DNA of 64,000 bases from Flavipsychrobacter sp. (GTDB lineage Bacteria; Bacteroidota; Bacteroidia; Chitinophagales; Chitinophagaceae). The notes under the pieces are model-generated. The model was not told the DNA's origin and ran no database searches. It saw nothing but the letters and a program-made list of their open reading frames with translations. Below are positions 18,878-26,197 of the stretch, one piece after another (position 1 is the stretch's first letter; each line of letters opens with the position of its first letter). A program made the position numbers and the translations under genes. The stretch covers positions 1,288,001 to 1,352,000 of the forward strand of contig JAWKLD010000001.1 of assembly GCA_041392855.1 (NCBI GenBank), written 5' to 3'.

Positions 18878-19807
18878 GTGCAAGGTAATATTAAAGAACT
18901 TCTGTTTGCAATACAAAATGGTGATCAAAGAGCATTGGCCAGAGGCATTACTATTGTTGAGAACGAGCTAAACGGATATGAAGAGCTACTATTAGCACTA
19001 AAACACACAGAGCAATCTAAAATAATAGGTATTACAGGACCTCCCGGAGCAGGCAAAAGCACTTTGGTCAATTCCCTGTTAACGCACTGGGATCGTAAAG
19101 GCAAAAAGGTAGCTGTAATTGCTGTTGACCCCTCATCACCATTCAACTACGGTGCCTTATTAGGGGACAGAATAAGAATGTCCAACTTTTACAATAATCC
19201 AAATGTATATATACGCTCTATGGCAAGTAGAGGAGCACTAGGCGGGTTGAACGCAAAAATAATTGAGGTTAGTGACGTAGTTAAAAATGGAGGCTTTGAT
19301 TATATTTTAGTAGAAACTGTAGGTGTAGGACAAAGCGAAGTAGAGATAGCCGGCTTGGCAGATACTACGGTGGTAGCACTTGTGCCTGAAGCGGGTGATG
19401 AAGTGCAAACCATAAAAGCAGGCATTATGGAAATTGCTGACATCTTTGTTGTTAACAAAGCTGATAGAGAAGAAGCCGACAGGTTATATAGAAACTTGAA
19501 GATACTTGCTCATGAAAAAGCCAGCGATGAATATGAGATACCTGTTGTAAAGACTATTGCTACTAAGAGCTCAGGAATTGAAGAACTGGCAGAGAGTATC
19601 GACAAAGACTTGCTGAAAAAATCTAATACAACGAAGCGAGTTCAGTTACTAACTGAAAAATGCTGGCAACTCATTGAAGCTGAAAAGATGAGAAACTACA
19701 GTAAAAAGCAGATCAGCCAAGCTATATCCACAGCTATAACGAGTCCTAACTTCAACTTGTATTCCTTTACCAAAGACTACTTGACCAAGACCAACTTGAT
19801 AACCTAA
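18878..19807 (+). CDS. meaB: MeaB-type GTPase (methylmalonyl-CoA mutase chaperone)
   Basis: A 309-residue G3E/SIMIBI GTPase. Walker A GPPGAGKS is at 54-61; DPSSPFNYGALLGDRIRM, TVGVGQSE and VVNKADR (the NKxD base-recognition motif) follow in order. MeaB/ArgK proteins load and protect adenosylcobalamin in methylmalonyl-CoA mutase. The start is GTG at 18878, 41 bp from the divergent ligase-like gene. The mutase genes are not beside it here, which is not rare in Bacteroidota. Confidence 0.9.
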   Translation: MQGNIKELLFAIQNGDQRALARGITIVENELNGYEELLLALKHTEQSKIIGITGPPGAGKSTLVNSLLTHWDRKGKKVAVIAVDPSSPFNYGALLGDRIRMSNFYNNPNVYIRSMASRGALGGLNAKIIEVSDVVKNGGFDYILVETVGVGQSEVEIAGLADTTVVALVPEAGDEVQTIKAGIMEIADIFVVNKADREEADRLYRNLKILAHEKASDEYEIPVVKTIATKSSGIEELAESIDKDLLKKSNTTKRVQLLTEKCWQLIEAEKMRNYSKKQISQAISTAITSPNFNLYSFTKDYLTKTNLIT

Positions 19808-19938
19808 AAATAATTGTGGAGAAATAACCCGCCACATGCGTCGCAATTGATTTGTTATATTTACATTTATACTTAATATTGGCATGGTAGTTCTCTTCAT
19901 TAGAACAAATGAAAGGCACTGGCAAATGACAAGGATGT

Positions 19939-21033
19939 ATGCTAATTGATATTATAGCGGGTAACTATTCAGACTTCTTAAAAATTGCGCCTATTATCAA
20001 CGTTGTAAAACAAGAACAACGTTCTGATAATAACATAGGCTACCGTTTAATATATACAGGCTCTCAAACAGAAATAAACAATTGGGGAGATTATCTACCT
20101 GAACTAAACATTCCTACCCCGAGTGTTTTTTTAGAGTGCACTAGCAAGTCAGAAAATGAACAAACCGCATCTATCCTTGTTCGCTACGGAAAAGTATTAT
20201 ACAACAACCCTCCTGATGTATGTATCGTAACAGGCACAACAAATGCTGCCATGTCTTGCAGTATAGCTGCAAGTAGAGCCCAAGGTGTACTCATAGCACA
20301 TATGGAGGCTGGTATAAGAGGAGGTGACCGCTCTAGCAAAAATGAAGTACACAGTTTGGTTACTGATGTGATCTCAGACTACTATTTTACCACATCAAGG
20401 GTAGCCAATGAAAATTTGAGGCTAACAGGAATTCCTGAAGAGCATATATTCTTTGTAGGTAACACACTAATAGATACGCTAAACAAGCAAGCTAACTTCT
20501 TTAATCAACCGAAAGAATGGGCTACTTTAAATCTGCAGCCCGAGCAATACTGTCTACTATCTATCCAAAGTAGTTTGTATTCAAAATCGGCAGAAGACCT
20601 AAAATCTTTGCTGCTCAATATCATTCGTACCTCTAAGAATATCCCGATCGTATTTCTTGCCAATAGTGACATTATAAAAACCTACCAATCAATTGGCATC
20701 AGAGCACATAACTTATATGTTATCAGCGAACTAGACTATTGGCAAAAAGGCTTTTTAACACATAGAGCCAAAGTAGTAATAACTGATGATCCAATATTAC
20801 AAGTCAATACTACTGGTTTGAGAATACCATGTATTACTGTTGCTGAGCAAGTAGCTCATCCTGAAACCGTGGAGGCTGGTTCTAACATTGTGATAGAAAA
20901 CAGGCATGACAACTTTAATAGTGCCTTTGAAAAATTATACAATAACCATTGGAAAAAAAGCCAAATACCATATTTGTGGGATGGAAAGTCAGGAGAACGT
21001 ATTATAAAAGTCTTGAAAAAAATAATTGATTAG
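19939..21033 (+). CDS. UDP-GlcNAc 2-epimerase homologue lacking catalytic residues
   Basis: A 364-residue protein with the GT-B two-domain layout of WecB-type non-hydrolysing epimerases: HMEAGIRGGD (121-130), FVGNTLIDTL and HPETVEAGSN near the end are preserved. Key positions differ. The N-terminal GTRPE loop is GNYSD (8-12). The GDT that carries E. coli Asp95 is GTT (99-101). The PEExNR region is SSKNEVHS, and the HRxEN block with His213 is replaced by SIQSSLYSK. Only the Glu117 equivalent (Glu123) is clear. I infer an inactive or re-purposed paralogue, perhaps nucleotide-sugar binding. It precedes the WecA-like gene by 126 bp. Confidence 0.75.
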   Translation: MLIDIIAGNYSDFLKIAPIINVVKQEQRSDNNIGYRLIYTGSQTEINNWGDYLPELNIPTPSVFLECTSKSENEQTASILVRYGKVLYNNPPDVCIVTGTTNAAMSCSIAASRAQGVLIAHMEAGIRGGDRSSKNEVHSLVTDVISDYYFTTSRVANENLRLTGIPEEHIFFVGNTLIDTLNKQANFFNQPKEWATLNLQPEQYCLLSIQSSLYSKSAEDLKSLLLNIIRTSKNIPIVFLANSDIIKTYQSIGIRAHNLYVISELDYWQKGFLTHRAKVVITDDPILQVNTTGLRIPCITVAEQVAHPETVEAGSNIVIENRHDNFNSAFEKLYNNHWKKSQIPYLWDGKSGERIIKVLKKIID

Positions 21034-21159
21034 GCATAGTATTTGATATTATCAGAATATGTATTTATAATATTCCCACGTTATTAAATACTTTTATATT
21101 AAAAAGGTGACATTTAAAAGTTAACTTAGCAACAAATATAACACCCAGTACTACTGTAA

Positions 21160-22302
21160 ATGATTCAGTTACCAGAACATCTCTTATATGCACTGTGCTT
21201 TATAACTTCGCTTATAATCAGCCTGGTATCTATTCCTCAGATCATACTGATATCAAGTAGGAAAAGACTTTTTGATGTTCCAGATAGTGACAGGAAAATA
21301 CATAGTCGTATTGTCCCTAACTTAGGAGGAGTAGGTATCTTTTTTGCCTTTATAACCACTGCTTCTCTTTTCATTCAACCGGCTGCATTTGTCAAGTGGA
21401 ACTTTATTATTGCCTCTTCCCTACTGTTGTTCTTAACAGGTATAATGGATGACATGATATCACTAAGTCCTTCTAAAAAGTTCTTAGCACAACTATTAGC
21501 AGCTTTGATAGTTGTGGGCATTGCGGATATTAGATTGACTTCCTTACATGGCATTTTAGGCGTTCACGAACTATCTTACTGGTATAGCATTACTTTCAGT
21601 ATTGTAGGCTGTATATTCATCACCAATGCAGTAAACCTTATTGACGGCATTGATGGCTTAGCCGCTAGCATTGGCACTTTAAGTACAGGTATACTAGGTA
21701 TTTTTTTAGCAGCATTTGATAATCCCGGCGCTGCATGTCTAGCGTTTTCTCTTATGGGAGCTATAATAGGTTTCCTTAGATTTAATATAGCGCCTGCAAA
21801 AATATTCATGGGAGATACAGGGTCACTATTGGTTGGCTTTATGACAGCCATACTATGTATCATGTTTGTCAATTCTTACAACCCGCAAACACAGCTTGCT
21901 ACACTAATACATGGAGAAAAAGGCGCATTGGTTGTTGCACTATCTATCTTGTTTGTGCCAGTATTTGACTCTTTTAGAGTGTTTATCACTAGAATAGTAA
22001 AAGGAGTTTCTCCTTTTAAAGCAGACCGAACACACCTACACCACTATTTACTAGACTTGGGTTTTACGCACTCTAGAACTGTAACCATCTTGATAACTGC
22101 CAATATTTTGATCATAGTTGTGTCGCTTGTTACCCAAGACTTCAACCCCAATATTGGCATACTAGGTATTTTTGCTTTATCTGTAGGGCTATACAGCATT
22201 CTTTATTTCATGCGTAAGAAAAGAATGATCAATATTAAGACCGCAAATACTAAAGAATTTCCACTCAATAAAGAGTCTAGAAGAAAAGACGAGGCAATCT
22301 AA
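21160..22302 (+). CDS. WecA/TagO-like undecaprenyl-phosphate sugar-1-phosphate transferase
   Basis: A 380-residue polytopic membrane enzyme of the MraY/WecA family, about ten helices. It has DDMISLSPSKKFLAQL (about 95-110, the Asp-Asp motif), NLIDGIDGLAASI (about 162-174, catalytic Asp block), FMGDTGSLLVGF, and the cytoplasmic KADRTHLHHYLLDLGF loop with His-His typical of WecA/TagO. It transfers a HexNAc-1-phosphate from UDP to undecaprenyl phosphate, the first membrane step of surface glycan synthesis. The exact sugar is not shown by sequence. Its stop overlaps the convergent binding-protein gene by 4 bp. Confidence 0.88.
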   Translation: MIQLPEHLLYALCFITSLIISLVSIPQIILISSRKRLFDVPDSDRKIHSRIVPNLGGVGIFFAFITTASLFIQPAAFVKWNFIIASSLLLFLTGIMDDMISLSPSKKFLAQLLAALIVVGIADIRLTSLHGILGVHELSYWYSITFSIVGCIFITNAVNLIDGIDGLAASIGTLSTGILGIFLAAFDNPGAACLAFSLMGAIIGFLRFNIAPAKIFMGDTGSLLVGFMTAILCIMFVNSYNPQTQLATLIHGEKGALVVALSILFVPVFDSFRVFITRIVKGVSPFKADRTHLHHYLLDLGFTHSRTVTILITANILIIVVSLVTQDFNPNIGILGIFALSVGLYSILYFMRKKRMINIKTANTKEFPLNKESRRKDEAI

Positions 22303-23591
22303 TACAATACGATGTAAGAACTACTCTGGTATCTATATAGATACAAATGAGTGTTTTGCAAGTATTTTATATTTCCATCTTTATCAGTAACAGGCTTTAC
22401 CTTGTACCTTGCAAATGGGGTAAACCCTTGATTGATGTTGTTATTGAATATCCTACCATATTTCTTGAGCAGGTCGGCATACCAATGGATCATCTCATAA
22501 CCTCTGTATACGAGCTCATTGGGTGTTTCATCTCCAAACTGCTCTGCATATTTTTTAGAAAGAGCTTTGCCATAGCCTGTAGAATTATCGAAATAAAACG
22601 GGTTGGTAAGATGTACAGCCATATTAGGGAAAGCTGTAGGGCTTTTCAAACTACTCATATTATTCCATGAGGGCATGCCCCATATATCAAAACTATAAGT
22701 AGGAAACCATTCAGCTAAAGCATTTAATAACTTAACAGCATAAGTAGTATTAATAATAGGCAACACTATAATATTCTTACCCCCTGCAATAAAGTGTTTT
22801 TCTAAATCACTCTTTAGAGGGAATGAATTACAATTCTGCTCTATATAACCATACTCATCACCTTCTTTTAAATAATTGTATGCCTCAAGATCGATATCGT
22901 TATTAGTACGGTAAAGCATAAGTGGTTTTACCTTTCCATATCTTTCATAAAGCCTACTCTTTATCTCATTACAGTGTACCTGCAATGTTGGTTGGATCAT
23001 TATAAAATATGGGTTATTAACTATATCTGCATCAGAAGGAGAAAGTGCTGAAATAAAGTTTACTTCATTTCTTTTAGCATAGTCAGCTATCTCTGGTATA
23101 TCGCTAGACTGTAGGGCTCCTATTAGCAAATCAGTTCCATCAAGTTCGCCGGTTTGTATCAACATCTCCGGCGTAGTATATGGATTAGCTATATCATGTA
23201 CATGAATATCAAAATTATACCCTTTTTTATTGAGCGTATCCAAAGCTATAAGCATACCCTCATAAAAAAATAAGCTTGGGACTATTTTGCTGGGCAATTT
23301 TGTTTTGTAAACAACCTTATTCTCAACGATAGATTCATCGAGATATAGACGCATAAATACATCTACTCTATAGCTATTTCTAGTTACAGATTGAGGATAA
23401 GTGAACTTTTGAGCTTTATACGGTGTATTTATCTTTGTTATATCCTTCTTCTTATTTGAGCCAGTATCTACTGTTGCTGTATTACTACTTTTCTTCCCAA
23501 ATAATTTTTTGAAAAATTGCGCCTCTGCATTAGTGTTACAAAGCACACTAATGGACAAAAACAATAACAGAAATCTCGTATATCTACTCAT
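22299..23591 (-). CDS. Periplasmic ligand-binding (PBP1-like) secreted protein next to guaA
   Basis: I choose the ATG at 23591, just past the guaA stop, because it gives a clean signal peptide (MSRYTRFLLLFLSISVLCNTNAEAQ); an ATG 15 nt earlier lies inside guaA. The 430-residue product resembles type I periplasmic binding folds of LivK-like proteins: VPSLFFYEGMLIALDTLNKKGYNFDIHVHD, then DGTDLLIGALQSSDIPEIADYAKRN and NFISALSP, and a second lobe. In many Bacteroidota a protein of this class, often with LysM repeats, lies next to guaA; no LysM is visible here. The ligand is unknown. Confidence 0.7.
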   Translation of the reverse strand: MSRYTRFLLLFLSISVLCNTNAEAQFFKKLFGKKSSNTATVDTGSNKKKDITKINTPYKAQKFTYPQSVTRNSYRVDVFMRLYLDESIVENKVVYKTKLPSKIVPSLFFYEGMLIALDTLNKKGYNFDIHVHDIANPYTTPEMLIQTGELDGTDLLIGALQSSDIPEIADYAKRNEVNFISALSPSDADIVNNPYFIMIQPTLQVHCNEIKSRLYERYGKVKPLMLYRTNNDIDLEAYNYLKEGDEYGYIEQNCNSFPLKSDLEKHFIAGGKNIIVLPIINTTYAVKLLNALAEWFPTYSFDIWGMPSWNNMSSLKSPTAFPNMAVHLTNPFYFDNSTGYGKALSKKYAEQFGDETPNELVYRGYEMIHWYADLLKKYGRIFNNNINQGFTPFARYKVKPVTDKDGNIKYLQNTHLYLYRYQSSSYIVLY

Positions 23592-23596
23592 AACAA

Positions 23597-25138
23597 TTAT
23601 TCCCACTCAATTGTTGCCGGTGGCTTAGAGCTAATATCGTACACCACCCTATTGATACCGTTTACCTTATTAATGATATCATTAGAAATTTTTGCCAACA
23701 ACTCATAAGGCAAGTGCGACCAGTCAGCTGTCATACCATCAACAGAAGTTACAGCACGCAGCGCTACTGTATATTCATAGGTACGCTCATCTCCCATAAC
23801 ACCTACACTCTGAACAGGCAAAAGTATCGTACCTGCTTGCCATACATCATTATAAGAGCCACTATCTTTTAGGTGCTGCATATATATAGCATCAGCCTCT
23901 TGCAATAGTTGCACTTTCTCTTTTGATACTTCTCCTAATATTCTTATACCAAGACCTGGCCCTGGGAAAGGATGGCGCTGCAAGAAAATACTATCAATAC
24001 CTAACTCTTTACCTACCTTACGTACCTCATCTTTAAATAAGAAGCGTAAAGGCTCTACTAGCTCCATTTTCATCGTCTCTGGCAAGCCACCAACATTGTG
24101 GTGCGACTTAATAGTAGCCGAAGGTCCATTAACAGATATTGATTCTATCACATCAGGATAGATAGTACCTTGTCCTAAAAACTTAGCATCTTCTATTTTC
24201 TTAGACTCTTCATCAAAAATATCAATGAACAACTTGCCTATTACCTTACGCTTGCCTTCGGGGTCACTTACACCCGCTAAACCATCGTAGAACAATTGGC
24301 TGGCATCAACACCTTTTACATTAAGCCCTAAATGCTTATATCCTTCCAAAACTTGTTCAAATTCGTTTTTTCTCAACAATCCGTTGTCAACGAAAATACA
24401 ATGAAGGTTATCACCTATAGCTTTATGCACTAATGTAGCACCAACGGTAGAATCGACACCACCACTTAATGCCATTACGACCTTACCTTCTCCTACTTGA
24501 TCTTTTATGCGTTGAACAGTTTCCTCAACAAAAGCAGCAGGAGTCCAATCTTGTTTACAACCACAAATGTCTACAACAAAGTTTTTGAATAGCTGTCTAC
24601 CATCTGTGCTATGCGTTACTTCTGGGTGGAACTGTATACCGTAAACAGGATTAGTCGCATACGAATCAGCGGCTTTGTAGGCTGCTACAGGTATGCTTTC
24701 TGTTCTAGCAATAATTGTAAAACCTTCAGGTAACTCTTTAATAGAGTCACTATGACTCATCCACACTTGTGAACCAGTATTAATTGTAGTTAACAAGGCA
24801 TCGTTTACTATATCTTGTAAATGTGCTCTACCATACTCTCTGTGAGTAGATTTACCTACTGTACCTCCTGATTGTTGAGCTAGAAGCTGAGCACCATAGC
24901 AAACACCTAACACCGGCAACTTATCCGCAATATCTTTAATATTTGGCTTTGGCGCCGCTGGGTCGTTTACAGAGTATGGGCTTCCTGATAGAATAACACC
25001 TTTAAGCTCATCACTGTACTCAATAGGACTTGTACAAGGTTGTATCTCACAATAAATATTTAGCTCTCTTATACTTCTGGCAATTAATTGCGTGTATTGC
25101 GAGCCAAAGTCTAGTATTAATATCTTCTCGTTCATCAA
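23597..25138 (-). CDS. guaA: GMP synthase (glutamine-hydrolysing)
   Basis: A 513-residue two-domain enzyme that aminates XMP to GMP. The class I glutamine amidotransferase part shows LILDFGSQYTQLIAR, the nucleophile Cys80 in LGVCYGAQ and YGIQFHPEVTHS with the catalytic His-x-Glu. The ATP-pyrophosphatase part has the SGGVDST P-loop (about 225-231), GQGTIYPDVIES and the PFPGPGLGIR segment. The C-terminal dimerisation domain ends DISSKPPATIEWE, the normal GuaA end. It is followed directly by the periplasmic-binding-like gene and preceded by DUF3467 (28-bp gap). Confidence 0.97.
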   Translation of the reverse strand: MMNEKILILDFGSQYTQLIARSIRELNIYCEIQPCTSPIEYSDELKGVILSGSPYSVNDPAAPKPNIKDIADKLPVLGVCYGAQLLAQQSGGTVGKSTHREYGRAHLQDIVNDALLTTINTGSQVWMSHSDSIKELPEGFTIIARTESIPVAAYKAADSYATNPVYGIQFHPEVTHSTDGRQLFKNFVVDICGCKQDWTPAAFVEETVQRIKDQVGEGKVVMALSGGVDSTVGATLVHKAIGDNLHCIFVDNGLLRKNEFEQVLEGYKHLGLNVKGVDASQLFYDGLAGVSDPEGKRKVIGKLFIDIFDEESKKIEDAKFLGQGTIYPDVIESISVNGPSATIKSHHNVGGLPETMKMELVEPLRFLFKDEVRKVGKELGIDSIFLQRHPFPGPGLGIRILGEVSKEKVQLLQEADAIYMQHLKDSGSYNDVWQAGTILLPVQSVGVMGDERTYEYTVALRAVTSVDGMTADWSHLPYELLAKISNDIINKVNGINRVVYDISSKPPATIEWE

Positions 25139-25166
25139 GTATGTATGTGTGAATTATTGTATATAA

Positions 25167-25481
25167 TTAAGCTTCACCTGTTTTTCCTCCAAAATTGAAT
25201 GGTATATTCACTTGCTCCTGTTCTTGAATTACTCCGTTTTGAGCTTCATACCTTTTCACATTTTCCACAAGGGCTCTCATCAAGCGTTTAGCATGTTGAG
25301 GGGTCATTACAACACGGGATTTTACTTTTGCTTTAGGCACATTAGGCATAACATTCACAAAGTCAAGAACAAATTCGGCAAAGGAGTGTGTTATAATAAC
25401 CAAATTAGAATAAACTCCATCTGACATCTCTTCTGTCAATTCAATATTCAACTGCTGATCTTGAGGTACGTCTTGTTGCAT
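25167..25481 (-). CDS. DUF3467 domain protein
   Basis: A 104-residue protein matching the DUF3467 family of small cytosolic Bacteroidota proteins: GVYSNLVIITHSFAEFVLDFVNVMP (about 22-46) and SRVVMTPQHAKRLMRALVENVKRYE (about 55-79). The family keeps this length. The function is unknown. A TAATTTTG promoter box lies 24 nt upstream. It is co-directional with guaA and divergent from gldD. Confidence 0.88.
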   Translation of the reverse strand: MQQDVPQDQQLNIELTEEMSDGVYSNLVIITHSFAEFVLDFVNVMPNVPKAKVKSRVVMTPQHAKRLMRALVENVKRYEAQNGVIQEQEQVNIPFNFGGKTGEA

Positions 25482-25505
25482 CTATTTTTTTTTAAGATTT
25501 GGCTG

Positions 25506-25513
25506 CAAAATTA
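25506..25513 (-). promoter_or_regulatory. Minus-7 box of the DUF3467 gene
   Basis: The minus strand reads TAATTTTG, an exact TAnnTTTG match ending 24 nt before the ATG at 25481. It may also serve guaA by read-through. Confidence 0.45.
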
Positions 25514-25558
25514 AACAAACTATGTTACACCTTCGAATAAATAAAGACTAAAGGTTAG

Positions 25559-25592
25559 TTTGTATTAATTATCACAAATTCAATTAGTTTTG
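25559..25592 (+). promoter_or_regulatory. gldD promoter, TTTG-N22-TAGTTTTG
   Basis: A TTTG at 25559-25562 and a TAGTTTTG at 25585-25592 are 22 bp apart, close to the Bacteroidota minus-33/minus-7 spacing. Only 5 nt separate the box from the gldD ATG at 25598, so the transcript should start at or within a few bases of the start codon. Confidence 0.6.
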
Positions 25593-25597
25593 GGGTT

Positions 25598-26194
25598 ATG
25601 TTAAGGTACACAATAATCGTTTTTTTATTACTGTCTATTGTTGGCTGCAGACCAGAGGTATTCACCCCAAAACCTAGAGGCTACTATAAGATAGACTTAC
25701 CGCAAAAACATGAATATCAAGAATTTAAAGCTGAAGGTTTCCCCTACAGCTTTGAACATCCTATATATAGCAAAGTGGTCAACGATACTGTTTTCTTTGG
25801 TGAAGAGACCGAAAACCCCTACTGGATCGTAGTAGATTACGACACAACAGGAGGTAAATTATACTTTAGCTACAAGGAAATAACCCCTTCTCAACAATTA
25901 GACAAATTAGTTGAGGATTCATATGGCATGACCTATACCGTACATAGCTCTAGAGCAGACATGATAGAAGATTTTGTTTTTCATTTCCCAGAAAGGAAAG
26001 TTCATGGAATATTCTATAAGGTAGATGGCAATGCAGCTACAGCATATCAATTTTTTGCTACAGATTCAACAAAGCACTTTGTACGTGGTGCGCTTTACTT
26101 TAATGTAAAGCCTAATGCCGACTCTTTAATGCCTGTAAACAACTTTTTGAGAGAAGACATTATGCGCATGATCAAAACCCTAGAGTGGCACTAG
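25598..26194 (+). CDS. gldD: Gliding motility lipoprotein GldD
   Basis: A 198-residue lipoprotein (lipobox IVGC, Cys17) with the GldD signatures PRGYYKIDLPQKHEYQEF (about 25-42), FPYSFEHPIYSKV, NPYWIVVDYDTTGGKLYFSYKEI and a C-terminal RGALYFNVKPNADSLMPVNNFLREDI. GldD is needed for gliding in Flavobacterium johnsoniae and is linked to the T9SS; two T9SS cargo proteins occur in this window. It stands apart from other gld genes here. The 3' end is only 3 bp from the convergent kinase gene. Confidence 0.92.
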   Translation: MLRYTIIVFLLLSIVGCRPEVFTPKPRGYYKIDLPQKHEYQEFKAEGFPYSFEHPIYSKVVNDTVFFGEETENPYWIVVDYDTTGGKLYFSYKEITPSQQLDKLVEDSYGMTYTVHSSRADMIEDFVFHFPERKVHGIFYKVDGNAATAYQFFATDSTKHFVRGALYFNVKPNADSLMPVNNFLREDIMRMIKTLEWH

Positions 26195-26197
26195 ACA

